A stretch of 64,000 nt of DNA from Rhodobacteraceae bacterium UBA6213. GTDB lineage: Bacteria; Pseudomonadota; Alphaproteobacteria; Rhodobacterales; Rhodobacteraceae. Shown here piece by piece: positions 51,694 through 60,221 of this stretch. The stretch's first letter is position 1, and the number at the start of each line of letters is the position of its first letter. The notes beneath the pieces are model-generated. The model saw only the letters and a list, made by a program, of their open reading frames with translations, was not told where the DNA came from and made no database searches. Location of the stretch: NCBI GenBank assembly GCA_002421605.1, contig DISJ01000008.1, positions 94,506 to 158,505 on the forward strand, given 5' to 3'. The translations under genes were made by a program, and so were the position numbers.

Positions 51694-51998
51694 CGCGCAC
51701 CGCCAAGCGCCATCTGGCGCTGCAATTCGTCAAACAGGGCGGCGTTACGGCAGATTTCAGGCGCAGACTCTGACACCGGTGCACCATCGCGCCCATGCAG
51801 CCAGTAAAGGCAGGCATCGGGCTCATCGCAGCACGCGCAGCGCAACACCGCATCGCGCCAGTCTTCGCCTGAGAGCGCACCTTTCGCCATCACATCGGTC
51901 AGATCCAGCCCAAGTGACTCGGCCATACGGTCGAGCAATGCAGCGTGATGATGGAGCGATCTTGAAGCGGGCACAGTGGGGTTTCCTGCGTTAGGCAT
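51690..51998 (-). CDS. DUF6455-like small protein with four conserved Cys (copy 1)
   Basis: A 102-residue protein related to the next gene: HHAALLDRMAESLGLDLTDV, then RCACCDEPDACLYWL and EICRNAALFDEL. The Cys spacing matches copy 2 (CxxCx5C, then CRN). It probably coordinates a metal. The ATG at 51998 is chosen; no clear SD precedes it, and a TTG at 52079 is possible. It lies downstream of the NTF2-like gene in the same orientation. Confidence 0.7.
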   Translation of the reverse strand: MPNAGNPTVPASRSLHHHAALLDRMAESLGLDLTDVMAKGALSGEDWRDAVLRCACCDEPDACLYWLHGRDGAPVSESAPEICRNAALFDELQRQMALGGAR

Positions 51999-52085
51999 TG
52001 GCAGCAGGATCGCGGTGAAACCGCTAAGGGCGCCATGATTCAGATCAAGATCATGCACGGGCTGGCAAAACCACGCCAAATGGCA

Positions 52086-52475
52086 TCAGGCCTCGGGCAC
52101 AAATTGCGCAGCAACCACCAGCCATCCTTGCGGCGTTGCCGCCAGCGTTGCCGCCAGCACCGCGCCAATGCGGCCCGCATCAGTCCCATCGGCATGCACC
52201 AACCCTGAAAGCACGAAGCGTTGCAGCACCACCGCCGCATGTGGCCCCAGCGGGCGCACCCGTATGCGCCCGGTGACCAGCCGCGCCCGCGCAAAAGCCC
52301 CCGCAAACTCGGATGCGACAAGCTCGGCAATCGCCGCGCGCCCCTCGGCGGCCCCTCCGGTCAGGCTGATAAAATCGCCGTCTTCGGCAAACAGCGCCGC
52401 CAACGCCTCGGCGTCGCGCGCAGCCCAGACGGCGGCGAAAGCGCGCGCAAGATCGGCAGGCGCGGCAAGGCTCAT
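52086..52475 (-). CDS. SnoaL/NTF2-like domain protein
   Basis: A 129-residue protein of the SgcJ/EcaC-type NTF2-like group. It has the pattern DLARAFAAVWAARDAEALAALF (in part), EDGDFISLTGGAAEGRAAI and a later VVLQRFVLSG strand. These small cone-shaped folds act as isomerases or ligand-binding proteins. The start overlaps the oxidase gene by four bases, so the two may act together. Confidence 0.8.
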   Translation of the reverse strand: MSLAAPADLARAFAAVWAARDAEALAALFAEDGDFISLTGGAAEGRAAIAELVASEFAGAFARARLVTGRIRVRPLGPHAAVVLQRFVLSGLVHADGTDAGRIGAVLAATLAATPQGWLVVAAQFVPEA

Positions 52476-53851
52476 GGCGCCGCCCGCTCTGGCACAAGCT
52501 TGCCTGGGTTGAGAATACCCAAGGGGTCGAGTACCGCCTTGATCGCGCCCATCACCTGCCAGCCCTCGCCGTGCTCGGCCTCCATATAGCCGCGCTTGCC
52601 GATGCCGATGCCGTGCTCGCCCGTCACCGTGCCACCCAGCGCCAGCGCCCGTTTTGCCATGCGCCCACCAACCCGACGCGCGCGCGCCAACTCATCCGCG
52701 TCATCCTTCTTTAGCAGCAGGATCGCGTGGAAATTTCCGTCGCCCACGTGCCCGAGGATCGGTCCGAGCAGCCCCTCCGCCGCTATATCGGCGCGGGTTT
52801 CTTCAACAGCCTGCGAAAGGCGCGAGATCGGCACGCAAATATCGGTGACCAACCCGATCGAGCCGGGCCGCGAGGCAAGGCAGGCGTGGTAGGCCGTGTG
52901 GCGCATTTTCCACAGCTTGCGGCGCGCCTCGTCCGTGGTGGCCCAGCTGAAATCGGCGCCGCCCATATCTGCCACCACCTCGCCAAAGCGGCGCGCCTCT
53001 TCCGCCACGGCGGCGGGTGAGCCGTGAAACTCGACCAGCAGATGCGGTTTCAGTGGCATTTCCGTGCCCGCATAACCATTGAAAACCTCAACCACGCCTT
53101 CATCTACAAACTCGATGCGCGCCATGCCGATACCCAGCTGAATCGTCGCCATCACCGTTTCGACCGCCGCGTGCAGGCTGTCAAAGGCGCAGACCGCCGC
53201 CGAAACCGCCTCTGGCTGGCCATGCAGGCGCAGTGTCACCTCGGTGATAATGCCAAGCGTGCCTTCCGAGCCAAGCATCAATGCGGTCAGATCATACCCG
53301 GCCGAGCTTTTGGCCGCGCGCGAGCCGGTGCGAATGATCCGCCCGTCTGCCAGCACCACCTCAAGCGCCAGCACATTGGCACGCATCGAGCCGTAGCGCA
53401 CCGTGGTCGTGCCCGAGGCGCGCGTAGCCGCCATGCCGCCTAGGCTGGCGTTGGCGCCCGGATCGACTGGAAAGAACAGGCCTGTGGCGCGCAGTTCGGT
53501 GTTTAGCTCTTCGCGCGTCAGGCCCGGCTGCACGACCACCTGCATATCGCCTTCATGCACCGCCAACACCCGGTTCATGTGCGCCATATCAAGGCACAGC
53601 CCGCCCTCGGTAGCCAGTGTGTGCCCCTCAAGCGAGCTTCCCGCGCCAAAGGCCACCACCGGCACCCGATGCGCCGAGCAAATCTTGAGAATCTGCGAAA
53701 CTTCCGCGGTGCTTTCGGGCCATGCCACCGCATCGGGCGGGCTTGGCGCGAACCAGGTTTCAGAGTGCCCGCGCTGATCGCGTTCAGCGCGCTTTGTGCT
53801 CAGGCGCGCGCCCAGCAGTTCTGTCAGGGCGGAAAGGGCATCAGCGTTCAT
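52472..53851 (-). CDS. FAD-linked oxidase (GlcD / D-lactate dehydrogenase type)
   Basis: A 459-residue enzyme of the VAO family. The FAD-binding domain shows VVAFGAGSSLEGHTLATEGG (about 69-88), DPGANASLGGMAATRASGTT and YGSMRANVLALEVVLADG. The C-terminal domain has the HVGDGNFHAILLL metal/substrate motif and the end GTVTGEHGIGIGKRGYMEAEHG (in part). It should oxidise a D-2-hydroxy acid such as lactate or glycolate and pass electrons to quinone. It starts the small operon with the NTF2-like and DUF6455-like genes. Confidence 0.9.
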   Translation of the reverse strand: MNADALSALTELLGARLSTKRAERDQRGHSETWFAPSPPDAVAWPESTAEVSQILKICSAHRVPVVAFGAGSSLEGHTLATEGGLCLDMAHMNRVLAVHEGDMQVVVQPGLTREELNTELRATGLFFPVDPGANASLGGMAATRASGTTTVRYGSMRANVLALEVVLADGRIIRTGSRAAKSSAGYDLTALMLGSEGTLGIITEVTLRLHGQPEAVSAAVCAFDSLHAAVETVMATIQLGIGMARIEFVDEGVVEVFNGYAGTEMPLKPHLLVEFHGSPAAVAEEARRFGEVVADMGGADFSWATTDEARRKLWKMRHTAYHACLASRPGSIGLVTDICVPISRLSQAVEETRADIAAEGLLGPILGHVGDGNFHAILLLKKDDADELARARRVGGRMAKRALALGGTVTGEHGIGIGKRGYMEAEHGEGWQVMGAIKAVLDPLGILNPGKLVPERAAP

Positions 53852-53947
53852 CGATTTTCACCTCGGTCAGGGCGCAAGAGTTGTGCAGCGCCGTCCGTGC
53901 CGAACCCCCGGCGGCAAGTCCAGCGCGCAGAATGTCACGCGGGGACT

Positions 53948-55753
53948 TCAGATCGGCGCGCAGGCTTGTGCCAGCCACCGCGCCGCCTCGGCAGAAACCC
54001 GCCCGCGCAGTTCGGCCAGCACCTGTGCGTGATAGGCGTTAAGCCAGTCGCGCTCGGCTACGGTCAGCATTTCGGGCACAATCAGGCGGGTGTCAATCGG
54101 CACCAGCGTCAATGTCTCGAATGCCAGCATGGTGCGCGCGTCAGCACCGGGCAGCGGCGGTGCCTCGATCACCACCATCAGGTTCTCGATGCGAATACCA
54201 AAGGCACCTTCGCGGTAATAGCCCGGTTCGTTGGAAAGGATCATGCCGGGCACCAGCGCCACCTCTGACAGGCGCGACAGCCGCGCCGGCCCCTCGTGCA
54301 CGCAAAGATACGAACCGACTCCGTGGCCAGTGCCGTGGTCATAATCCTGCCCGGCAAGCCAAAGCGGCGCGCGTGCCAACGCCTCGATGTCACGCCCGGC
54401 AAGCCCTTTGGGAAAGCGCGCGCGGCTCATCGCGATCATGCCTTGCAACACACGCGTATAGGGCGCGCGCGCGTCTTCGCGCACCGGCCCTATCGACAGG
54501 GTGCGCGTGATGTCGGTGGTGCCGTCGATGTATTGCCCGCCGGAATCGATCAGCAGCAATTCGCCCGACCGCACTGGCGCATTGCTTGCCTCGCTGACGC
54601 GGTAGTGCACGATGGCACCATTCGCGCCTGCACCACAGATCGTGTCAAAGGCGATCTCGCGCAGGCTGTTGGTGGCACTGCGAAAACCTTCAAGGCGCTT
54701 GACCACGTCAATCTCGGTCAGCCCGCCTTTGGGTGCCTGCGCATCGACCCAGGCCAGAAACTCGATCATCGCCGCACCGTCGCGCGCGTGCGCTGCGCGC
54801 GCACCCGCCAACTCGACCGGGTTCTTGCACGCTTTGGGCAAAATGCATGGGTCGTCGGCAAAGGCGATCTCTACTCCGGCCTCTTGCAATTCCAGCACTA
54901 CCTGGCGCGGAACCGAGGCGGGATCAACACGCACCGGCCCTTCAAACCCACGCAGCGCGGGTGCAAAGGCGGCTGGCGGGCGCAGCCGAACCTCGGGGCC
55001 AAAGTGCTCAATCAGGTCTGGCCCGAATTTTCCCGCCGCCGCGAACAGCGTCAGGTGCCCCGTGTCATGCAACACCGCGAAGGCCTGCACCACCGGGTTG
55101 TGCACGATGTCAGCGCCGCGAATGTTCAACAGCCACGCGATGGAATCGGTCAGCGTCAGCACCGCCGCCTTGTGCCCGGCCTTGCGAAGTGCCTCGGCCA
55201 GCCGCGCGCGCTTGGCACTACTTGCTTCGCCCGCCTGATCAAGCGGGTGCACAAAGGCCGGGGCCTCTGCCAGCGGCGGCCTGTCGGCCCAGATGACATC
55301 GACAAGGTTTCTTGTCGGCCAAAGGGTTATGCTATGACTTTCAAGTGCCGCTTCAAGCTCATTGATAGCCTTGTGGCTGTGCAACCAAGGATCAAACCCA
55401 ACCCTCCCGCCACCCGGCAGTTGCGCAATCAACCAATCGGCGGGCTTGGTCTCGGGCCAATTAACCGGGGTGTAAGCTGCCAGATCAACCTCGGCGCGCA
55501 CCTGCACGCGGTAGCGACCATCGACAAAAACTCCCGCCAAGCTACCGACAACAATGGCAAAACCAGCCGAGCCAGTGAAACCAGTTAGCCACGCCAGCCG
55601 CTCATCGCGTGGAGCGAGGTATTCGCCCTGATGTGCGTCGGTCTGCGGCACGATATAGCCCGCAAGCCCTTCGCTCGCCATTACAGCGCGCAGCGCCGCT
55701 AGGCGCGCCGCCCCGTTTTCAGGCGAGGTTTCGGCGACAAATGATTGAAACAT
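53948..55753 (-). CDS. Aminopeptidase P family protein (M24B)
   Basis: A 601-residue Xaa-Pro aminopeptidase with two N-terminal creatinase-like domains and a C-terminal pita-bread catalytic domain. The dinuclear metal site is visible: LLLIDSGGQYIDGTTDITRT (Asp, Asp), GHGVGSYLCVHEGP (His) and SNEPGYY and FETLTLVPID (Glu). It removes the N-terminal residue from peptides with Pro second. Its start overlaps the cobT stop by one base (TGATG). Confidence 0.93.
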   Translation of the reverse strand: MFQSFVAETSPENGAARLAALRAVMASEGLAGYIVPQTDAHQGEYLAPRDERLAWLTGFTGSAGFAIVVGSLAGVFVDGRYRVQVRAEVDLAAYTPVNWPETKPADWLIAQLPGGGRVGFDPWLHSHKAINELEAALESHSITLWPTRNLVDVIWADRPPLAEAPAFVHPLDQAGEASSAKRARLAEALRKAGHKAAVLTLTDSIAWLLNIRGADIVHNPVVQAFAVLHDTGHLTLFAAAGKFGPDLIEHFGPEVRLRPPAAFAPALRGFEGPVRVDPASVPRQVVLELQEAGVEIAFADDPCILPKACKNPVELAGARAAHARDGAAMIEFLAWVDAQAPKGGLTEIDVVKRLEGFRSATNSLREIAFDTICGAGANGAIVHYRVSEASNAPVRSGELLLIDSGGQYIDGTTDITRTLSIGPVREDARAPYTRVLQGMIAMSRARFPKGLAGRDIEALARAPLWLAGQDYDHGTGHGVGSYLCVHEGPARLSRLSEVALVPGMILSNEPGYYREGAFGIRIENLMVVIEAPPLPGADARTMLAFETLTLVPIDTRLIVPEMLTVAERDWLNAYHAQVLAELRGRVSAEAARWLAQACAPI

Positions 55754-57618
55754 CAGCTGACTTTCCTCATCCCAAGAAACCGCGCGCGAGCCCGCGGATC
55801 AGGATCGAACAGCGCCGCAAGCTGCTCGGTCATGGCACCTGCAAGCTGCTCGACATCGGTGATAGTCACCGCGCGCTCATAATAGCGCGTGACATCGTGG
55901 CCAATGCCGATCGCCAAAAGCTCTACCGCGCGCCGCCGTTCAACCATCGCGATCACATCGCGCAGGTGTTTTTCCAGATAATTCGCGGTGTTAACGGACA
56001 AAGTTGAATCGTCCACCGGGGCGCCATCGGAAATCACCATCAGGATCTTGCGTGCCTCGGGGCGTGCAACCAGCCGCTTGTGCGCCCATTCCAGCGCCTC
56101 GCCGTCGATGTTTTCCTTGAGCAAACCTTCTTTCATCATCAGCCCAAGATTGTCGCGCACCCGTCGCCAAGGCGCATCAGCGCTTTTGTAGATGATGTGG
56201 CGCAAGTCATTCAGCCGCCCCGGCTGCTGCGGGCGCCCGCTGTTCAGCCAGCGTTCGCGGCTTTGCCCGCCCTTCCAGGCGCGCGTCGTAAAGCCGAGGA
56301 TCTCGACCTTGACCTGACAACGTTCCAGCGTGCGCGCCAGCACATCGGCACAGATCGCGGCAATCGAGATCGGCCGCCCGCGCATCGAACCGGAGTTGTC
56401 GAGCAACAAGGTCACGCAGGTATCGCGGAACTCGGTATCTTTTTCGATCTTGAAGCTAAGCGGCGTGGTCGGGTTGGCCACCACGCGGGCCAAGCGGCCA
56501 GCATCAAGCATACCCTCTTCAAGGTCAAACTCCCAAGCGCGGTTCTGCTGTGCCTGCAAGCGGCGCTGCAGCTTGTTGGCAAGGCGACTCACCGCGCCTT
56601 TCAGCGGTTCCAACTGCTGGTCGAGATAGGCGCGCAGGCGCTCCAGTTCGGCCGGGTCGGCCAACTCTTCGGCGCGGATCTCTTCGTCAAAGGAGGTGTC
56701 GAACACCTTGTAATTGGGATCGGCGGCAGAATGTGGTGGCGGCGCGGGCGGCTCTGGCGGGGCTTCCGGCTCGGGCATATCGGCGTTGTCTTCTGACATC
56801 TGATCATCGGACATGTCGTCGGTGCTGAGCGTGGTCTGCGTGGCGTCCTGCTGGGCTTCCTGGCTGCGTTCGGAACTTGCTTCGCTTTCGTCGCTTTCAT
56901 CGCCCGATTGGTTATCGCCCGCCTCTTCATCCTGTTCGGCATTGTCTTCGGCCTCGTCGTCCTCGGCGTCGGGGTCGTCGCCCAGCTCTTCGCCGAAACC
57001 AAGGTCGGCAATCACCCGGCGGGCAAGGCGCGCGAAGGCCGCCTGATCCGCCAGCGCATCGGCAAGCCCCTCAAGCGTGCCACCCGCTTGCTCTTCAATA
57101 AACGGGCGCCAGAGGTTGGTCATGTGGGCGGCAGCCGCTGGCAGCGGATGCCCGGTTCCCAACTCACGCACCAAATACCCCGCCGCTGCAGAGAGGGGCG
57201 CCTCGGACTGATCGCGCACCTGCCCGTAGCCCTTGCGCTCGGCCTCATGGGCGATCTTGGCGTCGATGTTGGAAAGCGTGCCGGGCATGTCGCGCGCACC
57301 AAGCGCTTCGCAGCGCGCGTGCTCCATCGCCTCATAAAGGTCACGCGCCATCGGGCCTTGCGGCGCAAAGCGGGCAAAGGTCGCATCGTCATGGTGGCGG
57401 CGGCGCAGCGCAAAGGCATCGGCCGTGCCGCGCGCAAGTAGAACCTCATCGCGCGTCATACGGCGGCTGACCTGCGGCAAGCGCATGGTTTCGCCCACAT
57501 TGCCGGGCGGATCGACCGAATAGGTCACACTCAGTTCAGCATCGTCCGCCAGTGTGCGCGTGGCATCGGCGAGTGCCTTTTTGAACGGATCGGCGGGGTT
57601 GTCTGCAGGTTTCATCAT
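55753..57618 (-). CDS. cobT: Cobaltochelatase subunit CobT
   Basis: A 621-residue protein that forms the CobST AAA+ complex of the aerobic, CobN-dependent cobaltochelatase, inserting cobalt into hydrogenobyrinate diamide. The N-terminus MMKPADNPADPFKKAL and QVSRRMTRDEVLLARGTADA, an acidic central region (about 220-330), and the C-terminal VWA domain with DNSGSMRG and metal site residues are clear. The ATG at 57618 follows the known start pattern. It is separated from cobS in this window by an oppositely oriented gene and a racemase-like gene. Confidence 0.95.
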   Translation of the reverse strand: MMKPADNPADPFKKALADATRTLADDAELSVTYSVDPPGNVGETMRLPQVSRRMTRDEVLLARGTADAFALRRRHHDDATFARFAPQGPMARDLYEAMEHARCEALGARDMPGTLSNIDAKIAHEAERKGYGQVRDQSEAPLSAAAGYLVRELGTGHPLPAAAAHMTNLWRPFIEEQAGGTLEGLADALADQAAFARLARRVIADLGFGEELGDDPDAEDDEAEDNAEQDEEAGDNQSGDESDESEASSERSQEAQQDATQTTLSTDDMSDDQMSEDNADMPEPEAPPEPPAPPPHSAADPNYKVFDTSFDEEIRAEELADPAELERLRAYLDQQLEPLKGAVSRLANKLQRRLQAQQNRAWEFDLEEGMLDAGRLARVVANPTTPLSFKIEKDTEFRDTCVTLLLDNSGSMRGRPISIAAICADVLARTLERCQVKVEILGFTTRAWKGGQSRERWLNSGRPQQPGRLNDLRHIIYKSADAPWRRVRDNLGLMMKEGLLKENIDGEALEWAHKRLVARPEARKILMVISDGAPVDDSTLSVNTANYLEKHLRDVIAMVERRRAVELLAIGIGHDVTRYYERAVTITDVEQLAGAMTEQLAALFDPDPRARARFLGMRKVS

Positions 57619-57777
57619 GCGCCAGATTAAGCACCCCGCGCGGGCGGCGGCAAGGGTGGGCAGGCAAGAGGCTGATATGTGCACCCAGGCACATAATCTG
57701 CGCAATAGCGGCGGTTGTGCGCGATTACGCAGAGGCCAATATCTCTCTCAAGACAACCCACCAGCCTGGAGGCTTTC

Positions 57778-58383
57778 ATGACCAAACCGAACATCGCCAT
57801 CATCATAGGATCGACTCGCCCGACCCGCTTTGCCGACATTCCCACCGCATGGGTCGAAGCACAGGCGCGTGCGCGCGCTGACATCGATGTGGAAGTGCTT
57901 GATCTGCGCGACTATCCGATGCCGTTTTTCGACGAAGTCGCCTCGAACGCGTGGGCACCCAGCAAAAACCCGGTCGCCGTGGCATGGCAGAAAAAACTTG
58001 CCGAATTTGACGGATATATTTTTGTTGTGGCCGAATACAACCGCTCGATCACCGCAGCGCTGAAGAACGCACTCGATCAGGCCTATGTCGAATGGGGCCA
58101 CAAGCCGATGGGCGCAATCGCTTATGGTTCGATGGGTGGTACCTCGGCGCTGCAACATTTACGCACCATCGCGGTTGAATTGCAGATGGTGCCGGTGCGC
58201 AATTCTGTGTCGATCGGGGGCGCCGACTTCTTCAAGGTGCATCCGGGTATGGGCGGTTCGGGTAATCTTGCCGATATCGACGGCGCAATCGCAAAATCGG
58301 CAACCGCGCTGCTCGATGACATCGTCTGGTGGGCCAAGGCCACGATGGCGGCGCGCGCTAAAGCGGTTGCACAAGCCGCCTGA
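57778..58383 (+). CDS. NADPH-dependent FMN reductase
   Basis: A 201-residue flavodoxin-like enzyme that reduces FMN or other acceptors with NAD(P)H. The N-terminal phosphate loop IIGSTRPTRFADI, the FVVAEYNRSITAALKNALDQ segment and AIAYGSMGGTSALQHLR are typical of the family. It sits between cobT and the racemase-like gene and is transcribed opposite to both. The ATG follows CTGGAGG. Confidence 0.88.
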   Translation: MTKPNIAIIIGSTRPTRFADIPTAWVEAQARARADIDVEVLDLRDYPMPFFDEVASNAWAPSKNPVAVAWQKKLAEFDGYIFVVAEYNRSITAALKNALDQAYVEWGHKPMGAIAYGSMGGTSALQHLRTIAVELQMVPVRNSVSIGGADFFKVHPGMGGSGNLADIDGAIAKSATALLDDIVWWAKATMAARAKAVAQAA

Positions 58384-58397
58384 TTCGCACCAGTTTC

Positions 58398-58422
58398 CCT
58401 CCGGCGCCAGACGCGCCGGGGG
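58398..58422. terminator. Bidirectional hairpin between convergent genes
   Basis: CCTCCGGCGC pairs with GCGCCGGGGG through ten pairs, one of them G-T, around a five-base loop. It lies between the convergent FMN reductase and racemase-like genes. No T-run follows, so termination may be weak or Rho-assisted. Confidence 0.55.
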
Positions 58423-58425
58423 AAT

Positions 58426-59118
58426 TCAGCCGACGTCGGCCAAGCTGCGCGTATCGCTTGCCAGATCGGCCAAAAGCGCCACATGCACATCAAGCGCGTC
58501 TATCACCCGGTAACCGGGGTCGCGCCCGTCAAAGGCAAGATTGAGGTCGGTACCTGCAAGCACGATAGCCTCGGCCCCCTGCTCGGCGATCATCCGCCGC
58601 CCGGCCGCAAAAAACGCGTCTCGTGCGGCATCGGGGCAGCAGCCCGCCACCGCAACCTCTTGATACATCTGTCCAAGATTCTCTACTTCATCGTCAAGCA
58701 CCACGGCGCGGGTCTGGTGCAACTGGCCATAAAGCCGCGTGCGCATGACCACGCGCGTGCCAAGCAAACCCACCGCGCCAAGCCCCTCGGTCGCGAAATA
58801 CACATCAAGCGGTGCCACGGCAGAAACCAGCGGCAGCGCCGAGAGCGCCTGCGTTTCCGCAAAACAGAAATGCCCGCCCAGCGAGGTGATCGCGGCACAG
58901 TCCGCGCCCGCAGCGGCGAGCCTATCAATGAGCCCGGCGTAGACTCGCGCCTGCTCGCCCCGCCGATCGGCAAGGTTGTTGGCGATCAATTCGTGAATAT
59001 CGGCCTGCACGATGGTCAGTTCAAGCCGCTTGCCCCGCGTTGCCATCGCAGCGCAAAGCCTTTGGTAGTACACCACCGTCGCCGCCGCGCCGATGCCTCC
59101 GATCAGCCCGATATGCAT
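58426..59118 (-). CDS. Aspartate/glutamate racemase-like protein lacking both usual Cys
   Basis: A 230-residue protein with the Asp/Glu racemase fold: GLIGGIGAAATVVYYQRL at the start, GADCAAITSLGGHFC in the first half and AIVLAGTDLNLAF near residue 191. In active family members the loops read CNTxH and GCTE. Here they read SLGGH and GTDL, so both catalytic Cys are replaced, by Ser and Gly. A two-base racemase mechanism is therefore doubtful. The gene overlaps the cobS stop by one base, suggesting a shared transcript with cobS. Confidence 0.8.
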   Translation of the reverse strand: MHIGLIGGIGAAATVVYYQRLCAAMATRGKRLELTIVQADIHELIANNLADRRGEQARVYAGLIDRLAAAGADCAAITSLGGHFCFAETQALSALPLVSAVAPLDVYFATEGLGAVGLLGTRVVMRTRLYGQLHQTRAVVLDDEVENLGQMYQEVAVAGCCPDAARDAFFAAGRRMIAEQGAEAIVLAGTDLNLAFDGRDPGYRVIDALDVHVALLADLASDTRSLADVG

Positions 59119-60104
59119 TACTTCATGCTTTGGCTGGCGGCGCTTTCCGGCAGTTCTTCATCGAACAGGCGTTGATAGATCTCGGCGACCATCTTGCGCT
59201 CAAGCTCATCGCACTTGTTCAGGAACGTCACCCGGAACGCATAGCCGATGTTGCGGAAAATCTCGGCGTTCTGTGCCCAAGTGATGACCGTGCGCGGGCT
59301 CATCACGGTGGAAAGGTCGCCGTTCATGAAGGCGGTGCGGGTAAGATCGGCCACATACACCATCTGGCTGATCGTCTTGCGGCCCTTGTCGGTGTTGTAA
59401 TGGGGGTTCTTCGACAGCACGATCGCCACTTCGGCATCGTGGCTGAGGTAGTTCAGCGTCGCCACCAGTGACCAGCGGTCCATCTGGCCTTGGTTGATCT
59501 GCTGCGTGCCGTGGTAAAGCCCGGTGGTATCGCCAAGTCCCACGGTGTTCGAGGTTGCAAACAGGCGGAAATAGGGGTTCGGCGTAATGATCTCGTTCTG
59601 ATCGAGCAGTGTGAGCTTGCCGTCGGCTTCCAGCACGCGCTGGATCACGAACATTACATCGGCGCGCCCGGCGTCGTATTCATCAAACACGATTGCAGTG
59701 GGGTTGCGAAGTGCCCAGGGCAAGATACCTTCGTGGAACACCGTCACCTGCTTGCCATCAACCAGCTTGATCGCATCCTTGCCAATCAGATCGATACGCG
59801 ACACGTGACTGTCGAGGTTGACGCGCACGCAGGGCCAATTCAGCCGCGCGGCGACCTGTTCGATATGCGTGGATTTTCCGGTGCCGTGATAGCCCTGAAT
59901 CATCACGCGGCGGTTGTAGGCGAAGCCTGCGAGGATAGCCAAGGTGGTATCCGGGTCGAACTTGTAGGTGATATCAAGGTCGGGCACGCGCTCCGAACGC
60001 TCGGCAAAACCGCGCACTTTCATTTCGGTGTCAATTCCGAATACCTCGCGCACCGAGATGTCTTCGCTGGGTTTCGCGTTTTGATCTAACATGATTTCCG
60101 CCAT
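59118..60104 (-). CDS. cobS: Cobaltochelatase subunit CobS
   Basis: A 328-residue MoxR-type AAA+ ATPase that drives cobalt insertion together with CobT and CobN. It has DISVREVFGIDTEMKV at the start, Walker A GYHGTGKSTHIEQVAARL, Walker B TAIVFDEYDAGRADV and sensor FRLFATSNTVGLGD. The ATG at 60104 gives the usual length. An in-frame ATG at 60218 would add 38 residues, partly encoded by what looks like an intergenic repeat, and is less likely. The racemase-like gene overlaps its stop. Confidence 0.94.
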   Translation of the reverse strand: MAEIMLDQNAKPSEDISVREVFGIDTEMKVRGFAERSERVPDLDITYKFDPDTTLAILAGFAYNRRVMIQGYHGTGKSTHIEQVAARLNWPCVRVNLDSHVSRIDLIGKDAIKLVDGKQVTVFHEGILPWALRNPTAIVFDEYDAGRADVMFVIQRVLEADGKLTLLDQNEIITPNPYFRLFATSNTVGLGDTTGLYHGTQQINQGQMDRWSLVATLNYLSHDAEVAIVLSKNPHYNTDKGRKTISQMVYVADLTRTAFMNGDLSTVMSPRTVITWAQNAEIFRNIGYAFRVTFLNKCDELERKMVAEIYQRLFDEELPESAASQSMK

Positions 60105-60177
60105 TTTTCGGGCGCGCGCGGGCGCTACTTCGACTGTTTCATGGAACATATCGACGGGGGAGGCAAGCGCAAGGGTT

Positions 60178-60207
60178 GCCGCCTCCGGCGGGGATATTTG
60201 AACTGAA
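60178..60207. repeat. Candidate dispersed extragenic element
   Basis: The stretch GCCTCCGGCGGGGATATTTG between the anmK-like gene and cobS resembles a short intergenic element that I recall as frequent in Rhodobacteraceae genomes. Only one copy is visible in this window, so its repeat status rests on memory. Confidence 0.4.
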
Positions 60208-60221
60208 GCAGATGACATGGG

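Noticed and set aside
60105..60218. N-terminal extension of CobS to the ATG at 60218.
   Set aside because: The extra residues include a probable intergenic element and do not match the known CobS start.
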